From: Cryptomeria japonica
Lineage: Eukaryota; Streptophyta; Pinopsida; Cupressales; Cupressaceae
Direction of reading: 5' to 3'
Assembly (NCBI RefSeq): GCF_030272615.1
Contig: NC_081405.1
Location: forward strand, 603,804,677-603,868,676
Length of the DNA stretch: 64,000 nt
The notes below the pieces were generated by a model. That model was given only the letters and a program-made list of their open reading frames with translations, did not search any database and was not told the origin of the DNA. The position numbers were made by a program, and so were the translations under genes. The first letter of the stretch is position 1; each line of letters opens with the position of its first letter. Below are positions 37,701 to 47,887 of this stretch, piece after piece.

Positions 37701-38676
37701 GGACTAGAGTTAAGAAATAGTCAGAAAATTGATATGCATCGTAGGAAGCTAGTAGAATGGGTGTCCAAGCTAACACTGACATCTGGTTCCTCGACTCGTC
37801 GCATATAGCCAACCGCATGTGTTGGCTGAAGAAGGCCTCATTTTGGTGCAAGAGAAGATGGACCAAGACCAAGGTGAATTTTAACCACTACAACTACTGA
37901 AACTCTGATAGCTGCCTTATCATGGCCCTGACTATGAAAACACAAAAATCAAAATGAAAAGGCTCCCTTTGTTTATGATATTTGAAAAGGAAACCCATCA
38001 TAAAGGTTGTGATTTCCTGGTCATTTTTGTGACCACATAGCCATGCAAGAGTAGACGAGATATCTTTGAGTTCATCATGCTTCAGGTCAGTGTAGGACAA
38101 AGGGAGCCTTAGAAGAACGAAGGACAAACTTCGATTAAGGACACTCTAGCAAAATGATAAGGCATCCCTTTTGGTTTTCCAAAATTCTTCCATAGTAGTC
38201 TCACATAACACCTCTGTTCCGTAAAAAATGGGACAACACATCATAGCCCTTATGGCTTCTGGGGAGATTACCACTTTTAAGGATGAGTCGGTGATCAAGC
38301 AGGAAACAGGGTCAAACCTGTCGGCGCACGCGACCGCGAACTCCGAATAGTAAGGAACCATAGAGACTACAAATTGGGTTGCACCATTGCTCTAGAATCG
38401 AGCCACCATGGATTGTGGCTCTTCTCTGTGATGCAACACTCTACTGCATGCAGCCTCCCTGAGGCTTTTGGGTTGTTTGTGGAGCTCAGGCTCAATAACA
38501 TTTTCAAAAGAATCAATTATAGCGGACGTATTGCGGGTAACTGTCTTCGGCCTGACCTTGGTTTTTGGATAATCCGCCCTAGACGGTATGGTGTGGGAAG
38601 AATAGGAGAGCTCTCTGAAAACATCGACCCACAGTCTCCCATGAGTAGCACTTGAGGAAGAGGCTTTGACTTCCAT
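34780..38676 (-). pseudogene. Very large unknown ORF (about 1300 codons) downstream of G3 pol
   Basis: All open segments from the ATG at 38674-38676 down to 34780 lie in one frame, with roughly two dozen point stops and no frameshift that I detect. The N-terminal third is hydrophobic-mixed and globular (YYSEFAVACADRFDP, then ISPEAIRAMMCCP). The middle has a Lys/Ser/Pro-rich linker (36595-37000), and the C-terminal third is coiled coil (LEKLQTENVNLQESLA and on to 35300). I do not recognise a family. The element ITDSSLKVVISPEAIRAM resembles the N-terminal helix of plant retroelement 'putative transposon protein' domains; this is a weak likeness. It has the same strand as G3 pol and sits 3-prime of it, so an extra G3 ORF is the simplest reading. 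An unrelated inserted element or gene is possible. Confidence 0.65.
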
Positions 38677-39287
38677 TTTCTGTAATAGGGATTTTCTCTA
38701 TCAACCTTTCAAAAGAAAATGAACACTTAGGTTACAGAAAGGGCAATAAGATGAACATCGGGTGACTTTCCTTCTTTAATGCACTACGCGCCTAGATTTT
38801 TGTGACAGGGGACGCTTAAAAGAAAGCATCCGTTTACATGTATACCAAGTCATTTTGCAGTTGCAATTAACCCTGAAAAGGACGAGCAATGCCATTGATG
38901 ATTTCCAAAGGAAACTTATTCAGCTTGCCGTTGATTGAAAACACTTGAGATGAAAATCTCGGTTGGATGGATCTCCTCTCTTAACAAGAAAATTGGCAGC
39001 CAGCAGGGTTCGCACAAGCTAAGACAGTCCTACAAGAGTTATGTTTTAAAATGCGATGTACCTACACATACATGTGGTGTCTATTTGCATCACCTCTTTC
39101 TTTGAGGTACCGAGTAGGACATTACCAATTCTAAATCAGACCTCGCTCTATCGTGCAAATTAATGAAGCATGAGAGGAGCATTGGAAATCAGGAGCATTG
39201 GCGTATTTGTCACTTGTCACCCTAAGCTAAGAATTTATTATAAATATGTCTTTTTAGACATTCTTTTGTGCAGGTTCTACTTCAACG
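38677..39287. other. Intergenic spacer between two divergent G3 frames
   Basis: No supported gene. TTTTGTGCAG at 39264-39273, just before the plus-strand ATG at 39288, looks like a 3-prime splice site, which would put an intron or leader of the antisense frame here. Confidence 0.4.
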
Positions 39288-40053
39288 ATGGAGTTTCTTC
39301 AGGATATGGATACTTCTGTGAGACTTGTCAATAGCAAGGCTCAGGTCGCTTTTCTTGGAAACATTTCTAATCGAAGGTTGCAGATGATGACAAGGCCGAA
39401 GAATCCCCTGATTGTTGCTGCTATCAAATGGGTGCTTGGTGAGGATTTTATAGATAACATGGACCAATACTTTGTGAACATGGACATTTGTTTGCATTTT
39501 ATCGCTTCGTTGCTGGATTTCGGATTGGCTGGGCTATTGACCTCGTAGCTCACCAAGGCACTCTTCGCCCATGACTATCTAGGAGGGCTAGAAGATGTGG
39601 TGGCGTACTATGTCTGTTTTAGGGGCCTTCCTCTAGCATCAGATTTGAGGCGCTTCATTACTCCCGACGAGGAGGTGACTTGGCACCCGTTTATTGGTAG
39701 TCTAAGGAAGATGATGCTGTCAGCCCACCGTTTTTTAGCAGAGCTCACTGCGGAGTTCCTCCTCCATGTCCATTTGATAATTCTTTTTTTTAGCAGAGCT
39801 CACTGCGGAGTTCCTCCTCCATGTCCATTTGATAATTCTTTCTCTGGATGGTACCAAATGGTACTTCGATTTCTGGGATTACATTTTTCCATGGGTCTTA
39901 ACATCGCACATTCAACCAAATTTGATTGTTATTTTCATGGCTGGGATGCTTGGTGGCGCTTCTAACTATGAGTGGTTAGAGGGAGAGAATACTTTAGATG
40001 GTAGTGGAGACCTTGATTTTTAGATGGAGGATGATGAATATGGAGAGGTTATT
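39288..40053 (+). pseudogene. Antisense ORF of gypsy G3, broken by a 55-bp duplication
   Basis: It starts MEFLQDMDTSVRLVN at 39288, opposite in strand to G3 pol and lying between integrase and the presumed 3-prime LTR. Antisense frames at this place are known in Tat-lineage gypsy elements. A TAG at 39546-39548 interrupts it. A 55-bp tandem duplication (39732-39786 and 39787-39841) then shifts the frame; beyond it the frame goes on as SLDGTKWYFDFWDY to a TAG at 40021 and, past that, to 40053. The protein (about 230 residues) has no motif I recognise; it is not clearly a plant mobile domain. Confidence 0.6.
39732..39841. repeat. 55-bp direct tandem duplication
   Basis: AGCAGAGCTCACTGCGGAGT starts at 39738 and again at 39793; both copies run to GATAATTCT. 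Apart from T-run length the copies are identical, so the event is recent. 55 is not a multiple of 3. Confidence 0.95.
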
Positions 40054-40299
40054 TGAGAAAATGGCAGCCTATCGTTGAGTGCTTCATCTTGCAACTTTTG
40101 TAAAAAGGAAGGCCAGGGGCCTGTCCATGAATTGTATAAAAACAAAACACCCATAATATAATGATTTTTCTTTTCTCTTGCTTAATTAAGGAATATCTTG
40201 TGATTTCATTTTGCCTGCTTGGGAATATGAATGGGAATAATTAAATAAATAAGGCATACAAAAGCGTTATTTACATTATATACATTTAGAGAGAAATTG

Positions 40300-42006
40300 C
40301 TAATGAAAATGTTTAAGATGGAAACCGTTGATTGAGATCGAGAGAAAGTCTCCTTGTATATCTTCGAGGTCGAACAAATTGAAACATTTGTAACTTACGA
40401 TGTGGAAAGGTCCCTCCCATAATCCATCGAACTTAGCATGCTGACTAGGCTTGGCCACTCTTTCATTATAATTCAACACAAGGTTGCCTTGTTTGAATCT
40501 CGAGTCAGAACTCTTTTTGCTATCGAACCAACTCTTGATAGTTTGCTGACAATTCTAGAGAGATGCAAAAGCTGCTTCCCTAGCCTCTTCTAATTCTATA
40601 ATCTCTACCAATTTTATGTCTATAGGACCATTTTTTGTTACTTCGATGGACTTGAGTAACTGCAAGGCTGTGATTTCCAAGGAAATGGGAAACATTATAT
40701 CCTTACCATAGACCAGCTTGTATGGGGAGCTCTTTAAGACCTACTTGGGCATTATCCGACCAGCCCATAACGGGCTCCTCAAGTGGTGGTGCCACTCCCT
40801 CTTGTACTCCGAGCCTATCCTTTTAATGAGTCTAATAAGATTTTTATTAGTGGACTCGGTGAGCCCATTTACTTGCAGATAGTAGTTTGAGGAGGTTTTC
40901 AGGTAAATACCTTTGTTGAGGGCAAATTGGGTGATTCATGAACCGATGAATGCACACTCAGTATCTAATGTTATGGTCTTTGGTGGATCATATCGATACA
41001 CCAGGTCCTCTAGGAATGTTAGAACCTCGGTCTTTGATGAATTCTTCAAGGGAACAACTTCAGACCATCTACTGAAGTAGTCAGTAGTGGTCAAGATCCA
41101 ATTATGTCCATCCAAGCTTGGGGGATTGATCATCTCTATAAAGTCGAGTCCCCATTGAGCAAAGGGTTCCTCCACCATTATGGGTTTGAGTGACATTGCC
41201 GCTATTTTATGCTTGCTAGTGTAATACTGACATTCTTTGCACTCCCTCACCAAGGTGTGCACGTCTTTGAACATGGAGGGCCAAAAATATCCAACATGAG
41301 TGATCTTGATGATGGTTGTTTGTGCCAAAAAGTGACCTCCTCATGAGCCATAGTGAAACTCCTGTAAGATCTTTCCAGCTTGGCATTGGCTCACACAGCG
41401 GAGTAGGACTCCACCAAAATTTCTTTTGAAAAGTATGTCATCCACCAAGCAGAATTCACTATTCTGAAGCCTATAGAATCTCTTCTTTTTAGGGGGAAGA
41501 CATTTGAGGAAGTTCCCCTTCTTCATGAAATGTTTTCAGGTCTTCATCCAGCATGTCTCTGATGTCTTAGAGGTAACCATCACAACTCCTTTTGTGGCCA
41601 TCTTCATTTCTCGGGGTTCGCACTCTCGGGCTATATATTCGCACAAACCTTTGCCATGAATTATTTTGGTGGGCCTGACATCAATATCATACTCCAAGAT
41701 TTTAGTGATCCAGTTTGCCCTTTTCTTGATGATGTTACCTTCCATGATGTATTCTCTAGCCGCTGGATGAGCAACATACACTGTAGTCTTATTAAAGGTG
41801 ATGAAGTGCCTAAATTGTTTTAGGCCCTTAACCACAGCCAAAGCTTGTTTTTCAACAAAGTTATACTTTGCCTTGTATTCCTTCAGGGTCTTTGAATGGA
41901 AGTCTATAGGGTGGTCACTCCCCTTTTCTATGTCTTTCTAGGCTAGGACCATAGCAATGCTATAGTGATTAGAGAAAACATACATTACAAAGTCTTTAGA
42001 CATATC
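40300..42006 (-). pseudogene. pol: G3 pol fragment, copy A: RNase H C-terminal part and integrase
   Basis: Read right to left in one frame. RNase H-like: DMSKDFVMYVFS, then HPIDFHSKTLKEYKAKY, ALAVVKGLKQFRH and RANWITKILEYDIDV. Integrase: zinc-binding region with HYGS and CKECQYY, catalytic core with WGLDFIEM, TTTDYFSRWSEVV and DTECAFIGS, and a GPY/F-type end with FDGLWEGPFHIV. Motifs fit the Tat/Athila side of Ty3-gypsy. Stops: TGA at the HYGS site, TGA after FIGS, TGA after WMKT, and two TAGs near 40740 and 40555. The frame ends at TAG 40300-40302. It is cut at 42006 by copia E4 with the 5-bp target ATATC. Confidence 0.88.
42002..42006. repeat. Target site ATATC of E4, left copy
   Basis: ATATC precedes LTR-a here. 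The same 5 bases flank the solo LTR at 61701-61705 and 63250-63254. Removing the LTR and one ATATC restores the G3 reading NPDMSKDF. Confidence 0.85.
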
Positions 42007-43550
42007 TGTTAGCAATTTAGCATTATAACAGACAATGGGAGATTGTTGGCATTTCAATAAGGATATTGAGAAGGTTGTTGATGATTATGGATATAACTGA
42101 TTAAGGATGTTTACTGTCTTAATATTATTATTTTGTCATTGATGTCAAGAAATTGATTTTCTAATTCAGTATGATGTTGCCATATCTTGAGAAGTATGAT
42201 TTGAAGAGTATAAAGATGTCGGTAAAAGACACAGAAAGATTATGATGAGTAAGAGGATGAATAAGCTATTCAATGGGCAATTATTACTGAGTCAGACAAT
42301 GATGAGATCATGATGTTTAGATTGTTTTGACATCATACATATGTTGTAAATTGTAAGGTTAATACTATACTATGTTATCGAGCAAAGAACCTAGTCAGTA
42401 AACCCTAAGGAACCTAGTTGGTAAACCCTAAGGTTATCGCTATCGGTTAATGAAGGCGGAATGTCTACCGAGTGAAGTTTAGTATTTACCGAGTTGTTAC
42501 CGAGTTGTAACCGAGTTGTAACAGAATGTATTAAATGTTTACATGCGTTATTTAATGAAGGAAGCTGATGAGCTAGAACTGATTAAATGATTGGTATGCT
42601 GTAAATATAGTTTGTTAAGAATCTATGGCAATGGAAGATCGGTAGGAAGATCTATAGTTCAAATTGAACTACAGTACCCGAGGACAAGTTCCAAGAAATA
42701 TATGCAAGTTCCAAGGCAAGGTAAAAAGTTTTTCAGATCCAAAGATGCATTGAACCTGGTCAAGCATGAAGATCTGATGGCTATGATTGATCATGGGAAA
42801 TGTGATCAAGGAGATTAAGCAGTTAGCTATTTGTTTATAAATAGGGAACTGTTGATAAACAATGCATGCGGGAAAGTGTATGCACAGGGATGCTACATAG
42901 TGATAACTGAGCACAAAAGCTTGAAGACTTGTTTGAATAACAGAGTATAGAAACTCAATAGATGGACAAGATTAGTTCTATGTCTAGATTGTATTGAGCA
43001 AATAAGAACCTACTTTAGCATTTTAGATGTGAAGTTGCAGATAGATTTTATTACTGTTATTTTGTGAAAGTGACAGAAAATCTCTTAACCGAGTGGACTT
43101 AACAGTCTTATTTGTAAAACCCTCTAGCAAGGTGACATTCTAATTGAGTGTTTGAAATCCTTAAACAAGGTCACTTCTAACAAGGTGAATATCCTAACAG
43201 ATATGAGGGAAATCCCTTAACCGGGTCACATCTAGCAATGTGTTTGTAATCTTTAACAGGATTTGCTTTTAATCGAGCATACTCTAGAAGAGTATATTTC
43301 TTAGTGGGTCCGAAATCCCACAACGGTTTTTCCCTATTTGGGTTTCCACATTAGATCTGGTGTTATGAGGTTTATGATGTTTATATGCTTTTGAGTTTGC
43401 ATGTTTAGCAGTTTTGGTTATATTACTGAAGTATATGTTATCCAGGTTGAATCTGATGTTTTTATGGAAGATTAAGTTTGTATGATTCACCCCCCCCTCT
43501 CATCTTGTTGGTTATTGGATTTGTACTTATAGTAAGTATTAGAACTATCA
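42007..43550 (+). repeat. E4 LTR-a (5-prime LTR)
   Basis: The LTR is 1544 bp with ends TGTTAGCAATTTAGC and AGAACTATCA. TATAAATA is at 42836-42843. Three 11-12-bp ACCGAGTTG repeats lie near 42490-42520 and a 23-bp direct repeat around AAACCCTAAGGAACCTAGT near 42400. The box CCCACAACGGTTTTTCCC / TTGGGTTTCCAC is at about 43317-43349 and CACCCCCCCCTCTCATC at about 43489-43505. Confidence 0.92.
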
Positions 43551-43564
43551 ATTGGTATCAGAGC
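43551..43564 (+). other. E4 primer binding site (tRNA-iMet)
   Basis: ATTGGTATCAGAGC directly follows LTR-a. Confidence 0.93.
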
Positions 43565-43614
43565 ATTGGACTCCAAAAGAAAAGTTTAAAGGCACTTGAG
43601 TTAAAGATCCAAAG

Positions 43615-46600
43615 ATGTATAAGAGGGATGCACTGGAGCTGAACAAGTCAAGTTTCTCTACATGGCAGAAAAGGATGAAGTTGCATCTATTAGGAGTTGG
43701 ATAATATGCTATATACTATCTAGAGAATGATTTTGTTACATCGAGCACCTATCCATTGACAATGGAAGAGATAAAGGCAAAGCAAGAACATATCCAAGCA
43801 GTGATTGAAATAACATCTGCATTGACCGACTCAGAGTTTAATGACCTAGAAAGCTGCAATGATGCAAAGGCAATGTGGGATAAGCTCATATCTGTGTATG
43901 GAGGAGATGAACATATTCAAAGAGCAAAATTAGATAGCCTAAGAGGACAACTTGAATCCATGAGGATGAATGAAGGTGAGAACATAACTTAGTACAGTAC
44001 AAGACTAAAGGAGATTGTCAATCAAATCAAAGGAGCAGGTGGAGCTATTGAAGAAAAGGATATAACAAGTGAGTTGTTAAGAACCCTTCTACCAGCTTAT
44101 GCAATTTGAGTCTCTACAATCAATGAATTAAGGTCTGTACCTAATATGCCAGTTTCTTTAGATGCTACTATTGGTAAGCTACATGCATTTGAGTTAAGTA
44201 ACTTTGATAACAGTGGATCTTCGGTAAATAAAGTTGAATCTGCATTTAGTTCTTTTCATCTTGATGAATCTAATGATTACAATGAAAGAAAGTATAAGTA
44301 CTCTGAAGGAGATCATAGTGGAGCAAGTGAAAGATTTCGTAAGAACATGGAAGAAGTACACAAACTGTATGAGGAAATCAGAAAGCAAGAAGAGTTTGAA
44401 GCACTATTAGCCAAAAGGTTACCGAGAGGCAAAGGTAAGTATAAAGGAAAACTACCTTTGAAATGTTTCAATTGTGATAAAATAGGACATATAGCTTCTA
44501 ACTGTCCTAACAAAGATTCTACTGAAAAGAGAGATTATCGAGATGACAGACAGAAAGATAATCATTATAGAGGACACCGAGACTTCAAAAGAAGAGATAG
44601 AAAGACATGCTTAATAGCAGATGAGGAATCTAATGATGATAAATCAGATGAAACTGATATAGAGGAAGTAGTTTATGTGGCTATCAAAGATGGATCAGAT
44701 GAAGAAAGGTATGAAGAAAAAGCAATAATATCTCACATAAATACTAATGATTCTTGGATCATAGATAGTGGATGCTCACATCATATGACAGGTGATAAAC
44801 ACAAGTTTGTTATATTAGAAGATTATGATGGAGGCTATGTAATATTTGGTAATGATGCACCATGTCCAGTGAAAGGTAAATGATCTATAACACTTCTTGA
44901 CAATGCAAGATGCAATGATGTTTATTGGGTTGAAGGTTTGAAATACAATTTGTTGAGTGTAGCATAGCTAAACAACACAGGTTACCGAATAGAATTTTAG
45001 AAAGGAATTGTCAAAGTTCATGACAAGAATGGAAAGTTAGCAACTACCGGGACACAAACAAAAGGTAACACATTTCACCTTGACTCAACTCGTAACAAAG
45101 AAAGAAATGATGAAGGAAATTCCAAGGAACCAGAAGACTATGATGAATTTGTCTATGTTCAACCGACAAGTCTTATCGAGAAGACTGTTGAAGAAAATGA
45201 AGAGAATATCCAGTTACCGAGTGATGAAGAAGATCATACAGAGCCTACCGAGCCTGTATTAGCCAAGTATGTTAGAAGACATCATGCACCAAGTCAGATT
45301 ATAGAAGATAAGGATGATCCAGTGATGACAAGGAACAAACTGAGACAGAACACATGTCTGATATCTGAATTTGAACCGAGAATAGTGAAAGAGGAATTTA
45401 ACAGTGAAGATTGGATAAATGCTATGACAGAAGAGATTGATCAAATCAAGAAGAATGACACATGGACATTAATCCCAAGACTGAAGGACAAAAATGTAAT
45501 TGGTACAAAGTGGATTTTTAGAAACAAGCTAAATGAAATAGGAGAGGTCATTTGAAACAAAGCAAGACTAGTTTGCAAAGGTTATGCTCAAGAAGAAGGA
45601 ATTGATTATGGTGAAACTTTTGCACCTGTTGCTAGACTTGAAGGAGTAAGAACACTGTTGGCATATGCTGCTTTCAAAAACTTCAAGGTATATCAAATGG
45701 ATGTCAAATCTGCATTTCTAAATGGAATATTAGAAGAAGAAGTTTTTATTGAACAACCTGAAGGATTTGTTGAAGACAAGAATAAAGATCAGGTATGTAA
45801 ATTGAACAAAGCTTTATATTGTTTGAAACAAGCACCTAGAGCATGGTATGAAAGATTGCACTCTTATTTGATTAAGATTGGTTTTATAAGGACAAGTGAG
45901 AACAACAATATGTACATGAAGAATGATGAAAATGGAATACTGATCTTAGCCATATTTGTTGATGATATTATATTTTGTGGAAATGACTCTCTATGTAAGA
46001 AATTTGGAAATGAAATGAGCAAAGAATTTGAGATGTCATTAATCGGTGAGATAAAGTATTTTATAGGTTTACAGATACTTCAAATGAAAAATGAGATTTT
46101 CATTACTCAATCAAAGTACACAAAGGAAATCTTGAAGAAATTTGGAATGGAGGATACAAAACCAGTAAGTACTCCTATGACTACCAACTTTAAATTATCA
46201 AAGAATGATGAATCTGCATCTATTGATGAGACACTTTACTGATCCATGATTGGAAAGCTACAATATGTTGTTCACAGTAGACCAGACATAGCACATGCAG
46301 TAGCTATAGTTGCAAGATTCTCTGCAGATCCTAAGGAAACACACATGACAACAATCAAAAGAATTTTTAGATACTTGAAAGACATTGAAGATTATGGCTT
46401 AGTATATCAGAAAGGAAATGATTTTGATTTAAAAGTTTATACTGATGCTGATTGGGTAGGCAACATTGATGACAGAAAAAACACAAGTGGAGGAGCTTTC
46501 TTTTTAGGAGAAAGATTAGTGAGTTGGCTTAGCAAGAAACAAGGATGTGTTTCATAGTCAACAACAGAAGCTGAATACATTACTGCAACATTGAATTGTA

Positions 46601-46920
46601 CCAACATTGCATAGATCAAACAACTATTGGAAGGTATAAATGAGAAAGTTACCAAGCCAATAACTATATTCTGTGACAATACTAGTGCCATTAACATTTC
46701 AAAGAATTCTGTTATGCACTCTAAGACAAAGCACATCTCTATCAAATATCATTACCTTAGAGAAGAAGCTCAAGAGAAGAAAGTGGTGTTGGAGTATGTT
46801 AGCACAAAGGAACAAATAGAAAATATCTTCACCAAACCACTACCAAGGGACACTTTTGAATATCTCAGAACTAAGTTAGGGGTCTTCCCCTATCTTCTAC
46901 TCACTGACCGAGTTCAGTGA
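43615..46920 (+). pseudogene. gag-pol: E4 gag-protease-RT-RNase H polyprotein without integrase
   Basis: One frame runs from ATG 43615 to TGA 46918-46920 (1101 codons) with about ten point stops and no frameshift. Order: UBN2-type gag (residues about 1-230), CCHC knuckle CFNCDKIGHIASNC (about 283), aspartic protease DSGCSHHMTG (about 383), the start of the pre-integrase region (KGNTFHLDSTRN, about 490), then directly an acidic linker and reverse transcriptase (KWIFRNKLNE about 629; [11 protein letters not shown] about 692; FVDDIIF about 780), and RNase H (TDADWVG about 943, STTEAEY about 982, DNTSAI about 1021). The zinc-finger and DDE parts of integrase are absent, yet the frame is kept. Stops sit at expected Gln, Arg or Trp sites, for example TAG in VS-stop-STTEAEY. 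Confidence 0.92.
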
Positions 46921-47107
46921 AAGCATCAATCCGATGACTCTATCGAATATCTTTTAGGAGTTGATGCTAACTTACACACTTTAGGATGTTTTCTAAAGGT
47001 GTACAGGAAATATTACAGGAAATATTATAGGAAATAATATAGGAAACAATACAGGGAACATGAATTGAAGACAAAATGCTTTGACCGAGACTGAATTGAC
47101 ACATTAC
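46921..47107 (+). other. E4 3-prime untranslated part, left of E5
   Basis: Non-coding, with a triplicated ACAGGAAATATTA-like phrase (47004-47060). It ends at ATTAC (47103-47107), the left target duplication of E5. Confidence 0.7.
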
Positions 47108-47887
47108 TGTAGACACCCAAAATTGTCCAGTCTAATTAAATAAATATTTTATTTATTTAATTATCTAAGCTTAATTCTTCTATTAATTAAATAAATCTTT
47201 ATATATTTAATTAATTCATTTATCCTCTTCTAGCCTTATTTCTCATTTAAATAAATACATTTATTTATTTAAATTATCTTTTTCCTAAATTAAATAAATA
47301 TCTTATTTATTTAATTGATCCCACTTCTTGTATTAATTAAATAAATCTTTATTTATTTAATTAATTCATTAGCCTTTTCTACCCATGACACGTGTCATTC
47401 ATTTCTTAATTCATACACTACCTACCCCTTTCATTATTTTATTATTTCTTTTACCTACCCTCTAATCATAGCCAACCTCCTTTTACACCTCTCAATCTTA
47501 TCCCTCCATTTCATATAGTGTCTTATATATAAGGAGATGTTTCCTTCATTATCAAGGCCCCCCGTTGACTACTTGACTACACTATGCTTTTGAACATAGG
47601 CGATCCTACTTGCAACCACATTTTTCGTTGTTTGTTGAGCTCTTGTGCACACATAAAATCTGAGAGCAAATATATCAAGCAAGATCAAAGGAGATAGGAA
47701 GAATGGAGATCCAAACCCTATTGGACATGTGATGGTATAATCTTTGTGATTTCATTTGATTTGCATTGTCTTAGGTCATCTTCATATGTTATGGTGGATC
47801 TTTGTTGTTGTTAGGCTAGGGTTTTGTGGTTGAACTCATTTAGGCTTTCAATATCGTTATTATTGTTATCCATTTTCACCATAAATA
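47108..47887 (+). repeat. E5 5-prime LTR
   Basis: It begins TGTAGACACCCAAAATTGTCC. The first 260 bases are AT-rich palindromes (ATTAATTAAATAAAT / ATTTATTTAATTAAT) repeated several times. TATATAAG at 47526-47533 is the likely TATA box. It ends CACCATAAATA, where the other copy ends CACCATATACA. Confidence 0.9.

Noticed and set aside
42398-42433. Telomere-like AAACCCTAAGG repeats
   Set aside because: Only two units spaced 23 bases inside an LTR; part of an LTR direct repeat, not a telomeric array.
42591-42914. Frames inside E4 LTRs that recur at 59185-59481 and 62290-62613
   Set aside because: They recur only because the LTR recurs; they span the TATA box and hold no protein motif.
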